DNA of 64,000 nt from Desulfotignum sp. (GCA_011390635.1 JAABSA010000005.1:82099-146098), one strand, 5' to 3'; counted from the first letter of the stretch, positions 17,088 to 26,134 are shown. The notes: a model not told the origin generated them from the letters alone. A program made the numbers and translations.

Positions 17088-17888
17088 TTACCCCTTGTGA
17101 ACGGTCATTTGCGGGAAAGGGATCTCAATATCGTTTTCATCAAAAGCCTCTTTTATTTTCCGGTTCAAATCACATCTGACCGCCCAGTAATCCGAGCTTT
17201 TTACCCAGGGCCGTACCACAAAATTAACACTTGAGTCTGCCAGTTCGGAAACAGCGATGTTGCAGGCCGGCTCATTAAGAATACGGTCATCAGATTTTAT
17301 TATGTCTTCCATTATCCGCCATGCTTTCTCAATACTTGAACTGTATCCGATACCCACCACCAGATCAATTCTCCGCGTATCATAACCGGAAATGTTTTTG
17401 ATCACATCACCGAATATCTTTCCATTGGGAACCAGAATCATGATATTGTCCGGGGTTGCCAGAATGGTGGTGAACAATTGTATTTCCTTTACAGTGCCGG
17501 CAACACCGGCGGCATCAATATAATCTCCTGCTTTAAAGGGCCGGAGGGCAAGAATAAGCACGCCGGCGGCGAAATTGCCCAAAGATCCCTGGAGGGCAAA
17601 GCCGATAGCAAATCCGACAGCACCGATAACCGCCACAAAAGAAGCGGTCTGAATACCGAATTTTGCCAAAGCCGCCAGTATGGCAAAGGCAAGAATTGCA
17701 AAATAAACAAGGCTTGCCACAAACGCTACAATAGCGGAATCCACATTGGACTTTATCAAAAGATTTCGTATGAATGTTCTTCCGATTCCAGCAACAATCC
17801 GGCCCACAATTAAAATTGTTATGGCACCGATGACCTTGAGTCCATATGTGGTCAGAAAAAACAACACCTGTTCAGCATAATTTTCCAT
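17088..17888 (-). CDS. mscS: Small-conductance mechanosensitive channel (MscS family)
   Basis: A 266-residue inner membrane protein. Three N-terminal membrane spans end in a pore helix rich in Gly and Ala (AIGFALQGSLGNFAAGVLI), followed by the beta domain (GDYIDAAGVAGTVKEI) and the C-terminal alpha/beta domain. The length is close to E. coli MscS (286). Such channels open under membrane tension and release osmolytes after hypo-osmotic shock. ATG 17888 has AAGGA about nine bases upstream; an ATG at 17906 in frame is also possible. It is divergent from a histidine kinase. Confidence 0.92.
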   Translation of the reverse strand: MENYAEQVLFFLTTYGLKVIGAITILIVGRIVAGIGRTFIRNLLIKSNVDSAIVAFVASLVYFAILAFAILAALAKFGIQTASFVAVIGAVGFAIGFALQGSLGNFAAGVLILALRPFKAGDYIDAAGVAGTVKEIQLFTTILATPDNIMILVPNGKIFGDVIKNISGYDTRRIDLVVGIGYSSSIEKAWRIMEDIIKSDDRILNEPACNIAVSELADSSVNFVVRPWVKSSDYWAVRCDLNRKIKEAFDENDIEIPFPQMTVHKG

Positions 17889-18010
17889 GGCTAGTATTCC
17901 TTTCATTCACTGTGATTAAAAAAACGGTACATTTACTGATACGGAAGCATTTCAATTCAATAGGTTCTATTGTATATTATTTTATTTTAAACCCAGATAC
18001 AATAATTACA

Positions 18011-20209
18011 ATGGAAATAAACGGGGCACTTACATACGGTATATTATCTCTGCTGTCAGGCATAATCAGCGCTGTCATTGCCGTGTATCTGGCCCCTTTC
18101 TGGCGTAAATTCGGGGCCCGGCAGCTCATGCTGCTGACAGCAGCAAGTGCTGTGTGGAGCATGGCCTATGCCATGGAATTGTTAAGCCCGGCATTCTCGG
18201 TCAAACTGTTCTGGGTCTGTATGGAATATGTGGGAAGTGCGTGGATCGCCATGCTGATCTTCAAATTCATCCTTTCCATTACCGGCAGAACCCGATGGCT
18301 GACTCCTCCCGTCAATCTGCTGCTCTGCATGGTTCCTGCGGCCACCCTGGTGCTGGTTTTTACCAATGATCTGCATGGCCTCATGTGGCAGCATGCATGG
18401 ACACAGAGAATGTCAGGTATTGAGGCACTTTTTTACCACAGGGGAATCGGATTCTGGATATTTCTTATTTTTTCTTACGCCCTTCTTTTCTGGGCCGCCC
18501 TTATCCTGATACAGGCTGTCTTTGTTGCTTTTCGAGATCATTTTCGCAGACAATTGAAAATCATTCTGCTGGGCATCGTCATTCCCTGGGCCTGCAACGT
18601 TGTCTATATTTTTGATTTTGACGTTCTGCAGGGCATTGATCTGACACCCTTTGCCTTTATGATCACAGGGCTGATCTTTGCGTGGGCAATGGTGCGCTAT
18701 CAATTGCTGTACCTGATTCCCCTGGCACATGAAGCTGTGATGGACAGCATGGGTGATCCGGTGGTGGTGCTGGATATGGAGGACCGGGTGGTGGAACTTA
18801 ACCAGGCCAGTACCAGACTGTTTGAAGTTTCAAATTTTGTGCCGGGCATGTATAAAGCCCGGGAATTGTTTTTCGATCTTTCGGATCTTGTGGACCGGCA
18901 CCGGGGCCATACCCCTGTTTTTTTTGAGGCGGAATTTGCGGCCAAAGGCAATCCATGTCACTGGCACATTTTTATATCCCCGCTTCTGGGTACAAAACGG
19001 ATACAAAAAGGCTGGCTGATTGTATGCCGGGACATCACGGAACAAAAACTGACTGAAATTGCCCTGCGCCAGGCCCGGGACTATGTGAAAAGCATCATCA
19101 ATTCCATGCCCTCCATTCTCATTGGCGTCGATGACAAGGCCGTGGTAACCCAGTGGAACCTGGAAGCACAAAAAATGACCGGCATCAGTGCGGACAAGGC
19201 CAGGAAACGATTTCTTCCGGCCGTATTTCCCCAGGGCAGTGGCATTGTTCCCGACATTTTGGCTGCCATTGAAACCCGGAAAGTCCATAAAAAAGAAAAA
19301 ACCATCCTGGTTCTCAATGACCAGACCTGTGTTACGGACATCACTATTTATCCCATCCTGTCAGACAGTCCGCCAGGAGCGGTCATCCGGGTAGATGACA
19401 TCAGTGAACGGGCCAAAATAGAAGAGATGATGGTTCATTCGGAAAAGATGATATCGGTTGGCGGCCTGGCCGCAGGCATGGCCCATGAAATCAACAATCC
19501 TCTGGCCGGCATGCTCCAGATAATTCAGGTCATCCAGAACCGTTTGTCCAAGCCACTGCCTGCCAATATTGCAGCGGCTGAACGGCATAACCTGGATCTG
19601 GACCGCATCAATGCCTACATGACCGAACGGCAGATTTTTGATCTCATGGACCAGGCCATTGCCGTGGGAAAGCGTGCTGCCGCCATTGTTCAAAACATGC
19701 TGTCCTTCAGCCGCAGAAGCGAGAGCCGGCGGTCCAGCCATTTTCTTTCGGAAATGATGGATGCCACCCTGGATCTTGTTAAAAATGATTTTAACCTGAA
19801 AAAACGATATGATATTTTGTCTGTAGACATTGCAACCAGGGTGGAGGCTCAGCTGCCTCCGGTTCCCTGTGAGAAAACCAAAATCCAGCAGGTTTTTTTC
19901 AATATCCTCAAAAACGGCGTGGAGGCCATGTCTGAAGCAAAAACCTGCCACCCCTCTTTTGTGATACGCTATTTCAGGGAACGGGACATGGCAGGGGTGG
20001 AGATCCGGGACAACGGCCCAGGCATTCCCCAAGATATCCGAAAACGCATATTCGAACCATTTTTTACCACAAAGGAAGTGGGGATCGGCACTGGACTCGG
20101 GCTTTCGGTCTCATATTTCATCATCACGGAAAACCATGGCGGCCAACTGACTGTAACCTCTGCACCAGGCTCCGGCACAGCCTTTATTGTCAAACTCCCC
20201 CTGTCCTGA
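18011..20209 (+). CDS. Histidine kinase with 7TM sensor and two PAS domains
   Basis: A 732-residue membrane kinase. The first 225 residues form about seven hydrophobic segments of the HisKA_7TM type, followed by two PAS-like domains (about 240-350 and 365-475), a HisKA domain with His492 in GMAHEINNP, and a complete HATPase domain (N-box ILKNGVEAM, G1 DNGPGIP, G2 GTGLGLS). ATG 18011 begins where the first span begins; the frame is open further upstream across the promoter region of the divergent MscS gene, and that part looks non-coding. No response regulator is adjacent, so the partner is unknown. Confidence 0.85.
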   Translation: MEINGALTYGILSLLSGIISAVIAVYLAPFWRKFGARQLMLLTAASAVWSMAYAMELLSPAFSVKLFWVCMEYVGSAWIAMLIFKFILSITGRTRWLTPPVNLLLCMVPAATLVLVFTNDLHGLMWQHAWTQRMSGIEALFYHRGIGFWIFLIFSYALLFWAALILIQAVFVAFRDHFRRQLKIILLGIVIPWACNVVYIFDFDVLQGIDLTPFAFMITGLIFAWAMVRYQLLYLIPLAHEAVMDSMGDPVVVLDMEDRVVELNQASTRLFEVSNFVPGMYKARELFFDLSDLVDRHRGHTPVFFEAEFAAKGNPCHWHIFISPLLGTKRIQKGWLIVCRDITEQKLTEIALRQARDYVKSIINSMPSILIGVDDKAVVTQWNLEAQKMTGISADKARKRFLPAVFPQGSGIVPDILAAIETRKVHKKEKTILVLNDQTCVTDITIYPILSDSPPGAVIRVDDISERAKIEEMMVHSEKMISVGGLAAGMAHEINNPLAGMLQIIQVIQNRLSKPLPANIAAAERHNLDLDRINAYMTERQIFDLMDQAIAVGKRAAAIVQNMLSFSRRSESRRSSHFLSEMMDATLDLVKNDFNLKKRYDILSVDIATRVEAQLPPVPCEKTKIQQVFFNILKNGVEAMSEAKTCHPSFVIRYFRERDMAGVEIRDNGPGIPQDIRKRIFEPFFTTKEVGIGTGLGLSVSYFIITENHGGQLTVTSAPGSGTAFIVKLPLS

Positions 20210-20224
20210 ACCCCCTGATTGGTC

Positions 20225-20683
20225 CTACCACACCTCGGGATAGGCCACATCCACAAATTTTTCTTCCATCACATGCTTGTGGCCCCTTTCCATGGCTGCC
20301 AGATCCATAAACACGGATTTCAGACCGGGATCTGTGCAGTTTTCAGCCAGGCCGGTATATTTTTTCATGGCGATCTCCTCGTTTTTCATAGCCAGACCGA
20401 TGGCGCTCTTAAGGTCCATGTTTTCAGTGACTTTGGGCATCTCGATGGTCTCGGACACATGAAAATCCTTTTCACAGTCAAAATTGGCGGCATCCACTTT
20501 TTTCTGGTTCAAAATGTCTGTAAGGATCTGTTCATGCCTGGCTTCTTCTTTGGCAAAACCCGCAAATACACCCCTGAGATAGTCATCTTTGATCCGCTGG
20601 GAAACCTGATCATAAAAGTTTTTGGCGTCAATTTCACTTTGAATGGCATCAGAAATTGCTGCGCGATATGCATCTAAATCCAT
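20225..20683 (-). CDS. Rubrerythrin-like ferritin-fold diiron protein
   Basis: A 152-residue four-helix protein. Glu and His ligands for a diiron site are visible in EIDAKNFYDQ, EEARHEQIL, NEEIAMKKY and MERGHKHVME. The C-terminal rubredoxin domain of true rubrerythrins is absent. Related proteins in anaerobes act in peroxide removal or iron handling. The stop lies 15 bases from the stop of the convergent kinase. A second protein of this kind is encoded at 33320-33814. Confidence 0.85.
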   Translation of the reverse strand: MDLDAYRAAISDAIQSEIDAKNFYDQVSQRIKDDYLRGVFAGFAKEEARHEQILTDILNQKKVDAANFDCEKDFHVSETIEMPKVTENMDLKSAIGLAMKNEEIAMKKYTGLAENCTDPGLKSVFMDLAAMERGHKHVMEEKFVDVAYPEVW

Positions 20684-20806
20684 AAAATCCTCCCGGGTCT
20701 TTCAAGGTTATTTGTATAATAATTTCTTTTTTCCAGCACCCACAAACTCCCGCAGGGAGGCTGCATGGCTGACAAAACAGGTTCATCTGATACATGGATA
20801 TCTGAA

Positions 20807-21874
20807 TCAGGGCAGAGGCGTTGCCGTATAAGCCACCCCGGCCTCTTCAGATCCATAGAGGGGCAGTTTCTGGTCTGCGGCAATATCTGATACCAGATTT
20901 GGGTTCAACAGCATGGATTTACCTGACAGCACCAGGTCCGCATCTGTCAGTGCATTTTTTGCACTATTGCGGTCATATATTTTGCCGCAGATCAACAGGG
21001 GCAGATCCGTTACCTCTCTGGTGACCTTTGCCATGGTTTTACCGGTACCAAAGGCATCTTGGGCAAAATCATAGGTGGAAACAGAAATCGCGTCAATAGG
21101 TTCTTTTGCAAACAATTGAATCATCTGCTGCCATTCTGATGCACCGGAAAACAAAGAAACCTCCGTATCGGCAATGCCCCAGTTTGAAACGCGCACCAGC
21201 AAGAGACGGTCTTCAGGCATCACCCGCCTTACCGCCTGGATCACCTCGTGGATGAACCGGTAACGGTTTTCCATGGACCCGCCATAGGCATCTGTCCTCC
21301 GGTTGGAATAGGTGGACAGAAACTGACTGAGCAGGTATCCGTGTGCACAGTGCAGTTCCAGGCCGTCGAATCCGGCTGCAACGACCCCTTTGGCGGTTTC
21401 CACAAAACCGTTCAACACATGGTCCATATCAAACCGGGTCATCTGCTCGGGCACAGGATAGGGCGCGCCGGTCATGGGATTTTCCTGCATCGGCGCCACA
21501 GGGCTGGGAGCGATCACCCGGTTGGCCGGATTGATTCCTTCATAGGCCATGCGGCCGCAGTGAAAGATTTGGCAGACCGATACTGCCCCATGGCTGCGGA
21601 TCTCATCGGTCACATCCTTCCACGCATCCACCTGGTTCTGGTTCAATATCCTGGCCTGGCCGGGATAACCCTGGGCACTTTCATAATCGGTCACAATGGC
21701 TTCGTTGTAAACCAGGCCGGCCCCGTTTCTTGCACGGGTGATTAAAAACTGCAGCACATCCTCCCTGGGGATGCTGTCTCCGGATGCCGACATCCGGGTC
21801 ATGGGTGCCACACCGATACGATTTTTAAGAGTGACCTGTTTGATGGTAACGGGTGAAAACAGCAAAGATGTCAT
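20807..21874 (-). CDS. NADH:flavin oxidoreductase, Old Yellow Enzyme family
   Basis: A 355-residue FMN-dependent TIM-barrel protein. It begins LLFSPVTIKQVTLKNRIGVAPMTR and carries the active-site region HCAHGYLLSQFLS followed by TDAYGGSMENR, both diagnostic. The C-terminal iron-sulfur/NAD domain of the longer 2,4-dienoyl-CoA reductases is absent, so this is the short form, which reduces activated C=C bonds. It probably forms its own transcript. A short hairpin (20747-20759) lies after its stop. The physiological substrate is unknown. Confidence 0.9.
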   Translation of the reverse strand: MTSLLFSPVTIKQVTLKNRIGVAPMTRMSASGDSIPREDVLQFLITRARNGAGLVYNEAIVTDYESAQGYPGQARILNQNQVDAWKDVTDEIRSHGAVSVCQIFHCGRMAYEGINPANRVIAPSPVAPMQENPMTGAPYPVPEQMTRFDMDHVLNGFVETAKGVVAAGFDGLELHCAHGYLLSQFLSTYSNRRTDAYGGSMENRYRFIHEVIQAVRRVMPEDRLLLVRVSNWGIADTEVSLFSGASEWQQMIQLFAKEPIDAISVSTYDFAQDAFGTGKTMAKVTREVTDLPLLICGKIYDRNSAKNALTDADLVLSGKSMLLNPNLVSDIAADQKLPLYGSEEAGVAYTATPLP

Positions 21875-21921
21875 TTTGATCTCCCTGGTTAAAGATGGGA
21901 ACCAACGTTCTTTTGGATAAA

Positions 21922-22395
21922 CTAAGCCTGATTTCTGGTCATGTCAATGTGGGCAATCCCATCTTCCAGATAGGTGTCGGACACCGGTACAAACCCGTGG
22001 GATTTATAAAAAGAGCGCAAATAGTTCTGGGCACTGATGGTCACATCCTTATTCGGCCAGGTCCGGGCTGTCACGGCCAGAATCTTTTTCACCAGCACAT
22101 GTCCCAGACCGGTTTTCCGGAATGCAGGCGCCACCACCACCCGGCCGAAACTGACATTGGAAAACCTGACCCCCGGTGCCAGGATCCGGGCATAGGCAGC
22201 CAGGCTGCTATCCTGTGCCCTGCCGGTGATATGCAGGGTGTCTGAAAAAACATCTTTACCGTCCAGTTCCGGATATGCACAGGCCTGTTCCACCACAAAC
22301 ACATCCAACCGGAGTTTGAGCAGCTCATACAGCTGCTTTGCTCCCAGCCCATCAAAATGGTCTACCTGCCATGCAATCCTGTTGTCATCTGTCAT
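21922..22395 (-). CDS. elaA: GNAT-family N-acetyltransferase, ElaA type
   Basis: A 157-residue protein with the ElaA pattern: LYELLKLRLDVFVVEQACAYPELDGKD at the N-terminus and acetyl-CoA loop VAPAFRKTGLGHVLV, which corresponds to the R/Q-x-x-G-x-G/A motif. The substrate of ElaA is not known. I start at ATG 22395, where family alignment begins; the frame is open 144 bases further without support, and no strong ribosome site was seen. The 277 bases up to the next gene hold only promoter-type sequence. Confidence 0.85.
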   Translation of the reverse strand: MTDDNRIAWQVDHFDGLGAKQLYELLKLRLDVFVVEQACAYPELDGKDVFSDTLHITGRAQDSSLAAYARILAPGVRFSNVSFGRVVVAPAFRKTGLGHVLVKKILAVTARTWPNKDVTISAQNYLRSFYKSHGFVPVSDTYLEDGIAHIDMTRNQA

Positions 22396-22672
22396 TTTTT
22401 CATGCCCTTTTTTATCTTTTCCTTGATACCGCATCATCCAGACAAGTGCAAGACCTGAGATCAACGGCATCCTTCCCAGGCGGTGGAATACGATGGTATT
22501 GGTATGACCCTGACGAAACTGCTGAAAAGAGATTGACATTACCGTTAATGCCTGTGAAAATGATATTTTGTTAAGCAGGTTACATCACTGGCTGTCAGCC
22601 GGACAGGGCGTTTTGCTGGATCCATGCCCGCATGCCGGATGTATCGGCCGGCATGATAAAGGAGAACCATCC

Positions 22673-23713
22673 TTGAAATTTTACGAAAAAGACCGTATGC
22701 AGTCCCTGCCTGTCAGAGATGCTGTGGGGAAAATGCTGCTCCATGATATTACCCGGATCGTTCCGGATCTGTTTAAAGGGCCGGCCTTCAGAAAAGGCCA
22801 TATCATTACTGAGGCGGATGTGGATCAGCTGCTGGATCTGGGCAAACAGCATGTATATGTGGCCTGCCTCAACGGCGAAATCCATGAGAACGATGCTGCG
22901 CAGCGCATTGCCCGGGCCGCTGCTGGAAAAAATATTTTGCTTTCCGATCCCAAAGAGGGCAAGGTGGGCTTTACCGCAAAAACCTTTGGCCTGCTCAAGA
23001 TAGATGTGGAAGGCCTGGCACAGCTTAACAGCATACCCGAAGTCATCTGTGCGACCATGCACACCAACCAGACCGTGGAGCCGGGGCAGGAGCTGGCCGG
23101 CACCCGGGTGATCCCGCTGTCCATCGATGAAACCCATGTTATTGCAGCGGAAAAAGTGTGTGAAAAATTTTTTCCCATCATTGATATCACACCCTTTGTC
23201 CAGATGGATGTGGGGCTGGTGGTCACCGGATCGGAAGTGTTTTCCGGCCGGATCAGGGACGGATTCGGTCCTGTTGTCCGGAAAAAATTTGAAGCCCTGG
23301 GCTCCCGGATCATGGACAAAAAGATTGTGTCCGATGACATGGACATGACCGTGGCAGCCATTAAAGATTTTGTGGACAGCGGGGCAAAGTTTATCGCTGT
23401 CACCGGGGGCATGTCTGTGGATCCCGATGACCTGACCCCGGCCGCCATCAAAAAAGCCGGGGGTGAGGTGGTTTTCTACGGGGCACCGGTACTGCCCGGC
23501 GCCATGTTTCTGCTGGCCTATATCAACGATGTGCCGGTGATCGGCCTGCCCGGATGTGTCATGTATTACCGGGCCTCCATTTTCGATCTGGTGGTACCCC
23601 GACTGCTGGCCGGGGAAACTGTCACCCACAAAGAGATTATCCGCATGGGCCACGGGGGATTCTGCAGCGCCTGCAAAACCTGCCGGTATCCCCAATGCAG
23701 TTTTGGAAAATAA
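22673..23713 (+). CDS. Molybdopterin-binding domain protein with C-terminal Cys motif
   Basis: A 346-residue cytoplasmic protein. The middle part (about 160-310) is a MoaB/MoeA-type molybdopterin-binding fold with VTGSEVFSGRIRDGFGP and AVTGGMSVDPDD. The C-terminus has C-x2-C-x2-C-x4-C (CSACKTCRYPQC), a likely metal or Fe-S site. A TTG at 22673 preceded by GGAG at 8 bases is the best start; ATG 22697 is the alternative. It stops two bases before an XdhC gene, so it probably works in maturation or insertion of the cofactor of a molybdenum hydroxylase. That hydroxylase is not in the window. Confidence 0.8.
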   Translation: MKFYEKDRMQSLPVRDAVGKMLLHDITRIVPDLFKGPAFRKGHIITEADVDQLLDLGKQHVYVACLNGEIHENDAAQRIARAAAGKNILLSDPKEGKVGFTAKTFGLLKIDVEGLAQLNSIPEVICATMHTNQTVEPGQELAGTRVIPLSIDETHVIAAEKVCEKFFPIIDITPFVQMDVGLVVTGSEVFSGRIRDGFGPVVRKKFEALGSRIMDKKIVSDDMDMTVAAIKDFVDSGAKFIAVTGGMSVDPDDLTPAAIKKAGGEVVFYGAPVLPGAMFLLAYINDVPVIGLPGCVMYYRASIFDLVVPRLLAGETVTHKEIIRMGHGGFCSACKTCRYPQCSFGK

Positions 23714-23715
23714 AC

Positions 23716-24759
23716 ATGGAACTTTCAAACCAGCAGATACTGGACTGTCTGAAAAAAGGCGCCCCCTTTGCCCTGGCCGCCATCATCAGCCATAAAGGCT
23801 CCACCCCCAGAACATCGGGTTCCCGCATGATCGTTCTATCGGACCGCACCATTTTGGGTACCATCGGCGGAGGACTGATAGAAGCGCAGGTCATGGACAC
23901 CTGCCTGGAGCTTATTTCCCAAAAAAACTGCAGGATCCAGTCATTTATTCTGAACCAGGAACTGAAAAGTGGTCTGGACATGGTCTGCGGCGGCAGCCTC
24001 ACGGTTCTCATGGAAACCCTTGTGCCCGGTCCTGAATTGACCGCCGTATACAAGACCCTGGTTGATTTGGAACAGGCCGGCAAAAATGGGGTGCTGGTAT
24101 CGAAAATTGTTGGCACCAGCCAGCGAGATTTCACCGTACAAAAAAGCATGGTGACACCTGATGCCACCATGACAGGATCTTGTGTCATCCCCAAACCCCT
24201 GCTGGATGAGATCTGTGACAATCGGTTTTCCGGCAGTTTTCCCATCTTCCATTCTGCGGGCCTGGAAGAATTCATCATCCAGCCCATGATTCCGGCTGAT
24301 ACCATTTTTATTTTCGGTGCTGGACATGTGGGGTTCCAGCTGGCACAAACGGCACATCTCACGGGCTTTTCCACGGTAGTGATCGATGACCGGGAGGAAT
24401 TTGCCAACCCAAAACGCTTTCCCCATGCCCGGTCAATCAAAGTAGTAATGGATTTTGCCGCAGCCTTTGACGGCCTGACCATTGATGACCATTCCTATAT
24501 TGTCATTCTCACCCGGGGCCACGTCCATGACCAGACAGTTCTGGAAGCTGCCTTGCGCACCCATCCCGCCTATATCGGCATGATAGGCTCCCGGACAAAG
24601 CGGGACAAGATCTATGCCAATCTTCAGGAAAAAGGGATCTCTTCGGATGCTTTGAACACGGTCTATTCCCCCGTAGGCCTGTCCATAGGCGCCCAGACCC
24701 CGGCTGAAATCAGCATCAGCATTATCGCCCAGATCATCCAGATCCGGGCAGGGGCATAA
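23716..24759 (+). CDS. XdhC/CoxI family molybdenum hydroxylase maturation protein
   Basis: A 347-residue protein with both halves of the family: an N-terminal XdhC/CoxI domain (HKGSTPRTSGSRMIV, GTIGGGLIEAQV) and a C-terminal Rossmann domain (FIFGAGHVGFQLAQ, ILTRGHVHD, YIGMIGSRTKRDKI). Known XdhC proteins bind molybdenum cofactor, support its sulfuration and deliver it to xanthine dehydrogenase-type enzymes. It follows the molybdopterin-binding gene by two bases and is clearly co-transcribed with it. Confidence 0.9.
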   Translation: MELSNQQILDCLKKGAPFALAAIISHKGSTPRTSGSRMIVLSDRTILGTIGGGLIEAQVMDTCLELISQKNCRIQSFILNQELKSGLDMVCGGSLTVLMETLVPGPELTAVYKTLVDLEQAGKNGVLVSKIVGTSQRDFTVQKSMVTPDATMTGSCVIPKPLLDEICDNRFSGSFPIFHSAGLEEFIIQPMIPADTIFIFGAGHVGFQLAQTAHLTGFSTVVIDDREEFANPKRFPHARSIKVVMDFAAAFDGLTIDDHSYIVILTRGHVHDQTVLEAALRTHPAYIGMIGSRTKRDKIYANLQEKGISSDALNTVYSPVGLSIGAQTPAEISISIIAQIIQIRAGA

Positions 24760-24861
24760 CTTCCTTTTATCCACCAGGGGTGGGTCTGCGGACAAGGTGC
24801 TGCAGGCAACATTCTGACACCCGGCCCGCATATGGCAACTATCCTTTGAATGATTTTTTTC

Positions 24862-24890
24862 TTGACAAGCCGCATATGACTATTTATCAT
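24862..24890 (+). promoter_or_regulatory. Strong sigma-70 promoter of the permease gene
   Basis: TTGACA at 24862-24867 is a perfect -35 box. TATCAT at 24885-24890 lies exactly 17 bases further. A second inverted repeat, CATATGA at 24873-24879 and TCATATG at 24887-24893, overlaps the spacer and -10 region. It points to the permease gene starting near 24948. Confidence 0.65.
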
Positions 24891-24891
24891 A

Positions 24892-24905
24892 TGAACAATT
24901 GTTCA
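24892..24905. promoter_or_regulatory. Perfect 14-base palindrome, ArsR/SmtB-like operator
   Basis: TGAACAATTGTTCA is fully self-complementary and begins two bases after the -10 box. It matches the core TGAACA-N2-TGTTCA reported for operators of the ArsR/SmtB metal-sensor family. A repressor bound here would block polymerase, which would fit metal- or oxyanion-induced expression of the permease. No arsR-type gene is in the window, so the regulator must be encoded elsewhere. Confidence 0.6.
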
Positions 24906-24947
24906 ATCGAAAACCTGTTACCTATGCAATAAATGGCGTGTTTCTTT

Positions 24948-26042
24948 ATGGAAAAAACATTTGGTATTATGTATAATATTCTGGCCGCATCCTGGGACCT
25001 TTACCTGGATGTGGCCATTTTCATGCTGTTCGGCTTTCTGGTTGCCGGACTGTTGTATGTCTTTTTCAAGACAGACCAGATCAAACGCCATCTGGGCACC
25101 GGAAAAATTAAACCGGTGTTTCTGTCCGCCCTTTTCGGCATTCCCCTTCCCTTGTGTTCCTGCGGTGTGGTGCCGGTTGCGGCCGGCCTTAAAAAACAAG
25201 GAGCCAACAGCGGGGCTGCCTTGTCTTTCATGATCGCCACCCCGGAATCCGGTGTGGATTCCATTGCGGTTTCCTGGGCTATGCTGGATCCGATCATGAC
25301 CATCATCCGACCGGTGGCAGGTTTTGTCACTGCCGTATCCACAGGGATTGCCCAAAATTTTTTCGGCAGTGACAAACCATCCCGGCAGGAACCTGCCAAA
25401 AAACCCGACGGATGAGGCTGCGCTGCAGACACCTGTGCAGTTGCACAGCAACATGTTACCATCCCGCTTTTACACCGCCTGGCAAAGGGATTGACATACG
25501 CATTCGGGGAACTGCTGGGTGATATTTCCAGGCCCTTTGTCATCGGTATTTTTATTGCCGGGGCCATCACCCTGATTTTTCCGGATGATCTTACCGCCCT
25601 GGCCAATGAACACAGCTTTTTATCCATGCTGGTCATGCTGGCCGCCGGCATCCCCATGTATGTGTGTGCGACTTCCTCAACCCCCATTGCCGCAGCCTTG
25701 ATCATCAAGGGGCTCAATCCCGGTGCAGCCCTGGTATTTCTGCTGGCCGGCCCGGCCACCAATGCCGCCACTATCAATATCGTTAAAAATATTTTCAATA
25801 CCCGGGCCCTGGTGATCTATCTGTCCATGATTGCTGTCTGTTCCCTGGCCATGGGATTTTTTGTGGACTGGATCTATGCATTCATGCACCTTTCACCCAC
25901 AGCCCTGGTGGGCCAGGCATCAGAGGTCATTCCCCATGCCCTTCAACTGACAGGTGCAGTGGTTCTGACCATCCTGCTGGGGTGCAACGGTATAGTACGC
26001 CTCAGACGGATGATCCAGACCCGCCGCCAGGTCCACGCCTAA
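24948..26042 (+). CDS. Permease of the SO_0444/ArsP type with in-frame UGA, probable selenoprotein
   Basis: Two open frames, ending at 25415 and resuming directly after it, are in the same frame and together form one 364-residue permease. The only interruption is TGA at 25413-25415, codon 156. Both halves are conserved in character: IPLPLCSCGVVPVAAGL (Cys70, Cys72) in the first and MYVCATSSTPIAAALI (Cys240) in the second, the paired motifs of this efflux permease family. The UGA lies in the cytoplasmic loop that is Cys-rich in relatives and gives U156-G-C158 followed by Cys163. A perfect hairpin starts 17 bases after it. Selenocysteine is therefore more likely than a nonsense mutation. The start is uncertain: ATG 24933, 24948 and 24969 are in frame and none has a strong ribosome site. 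Confidence 0.75.
25413..25448 (+). promoter_or_regulatory. UGA codon with candidate bacterial SECIS hairpin
   Basis: TGA at 25413-25415 is followed by CTGTGCA (25433-25439), GT, TGCACAG (25442-25448). This is a perfect seven-base-pair arm set, or six pairs with loop AGTT. The loop centre is 25 bases after the UGA, inside the 16-37 base range reported for bacterial SECIS elements, and the loop contains the G and U that the consensus asks for. The bulged U below the loop seen in E. coli fdhF is not obvious. Confidence 0.55.
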
Positions 26043-26098
26043 AAAAAACCTGGATGTGACACCGGGATTGACGTAGCCGGCTAAATTAGCATACTATG

Positions 26099-26134
26099 GG
26101 GCAGCGCTTTCTGATGATGGCGCTGCCCTTTTTT
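26099..26134 (+). terminator. Rho-independent terminator after the permease
   Basis: GGGCAGCGC (26099-26107) pairs perfectly with GCGCTGCCC (26120-26128) across a 12-base loop, and six T follow. It lies 56 bases after the permease stop and before the ABC transporter operon, so it separates the two transcripts. Confidence 0.88.

Noticed and set aside
20747..20759. Short hairpin CTCCC-GCA-GGGAG as terminator of the Old Yellow Enzyme gene
   Set aside because: Only five pairs with a three-base loop and no T-run; too weak to list as a terminator.
22533..22561. TTGACA-N17-GAAAAT as promoter of the molybdopterin-binding gene
   Set aside because: The -35 is good but the -10 matches only four positions and other A/T hexamers are near; not enough to list.
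22595..23728. 377-codon minus-strand open frame across the molybdopterin-binding gene
   Set aside because: The sense strand encodes a recognised fold that joins an XdhC operon; the antisense product has no motifs.
25491..26042. The second half of the permease as an independent TTG-started gene
   Set aside because: It lacks a ribosome site, starts in mid-loop, and both halves are needed to make one known permease; the continuous frame through UGA explains it better.
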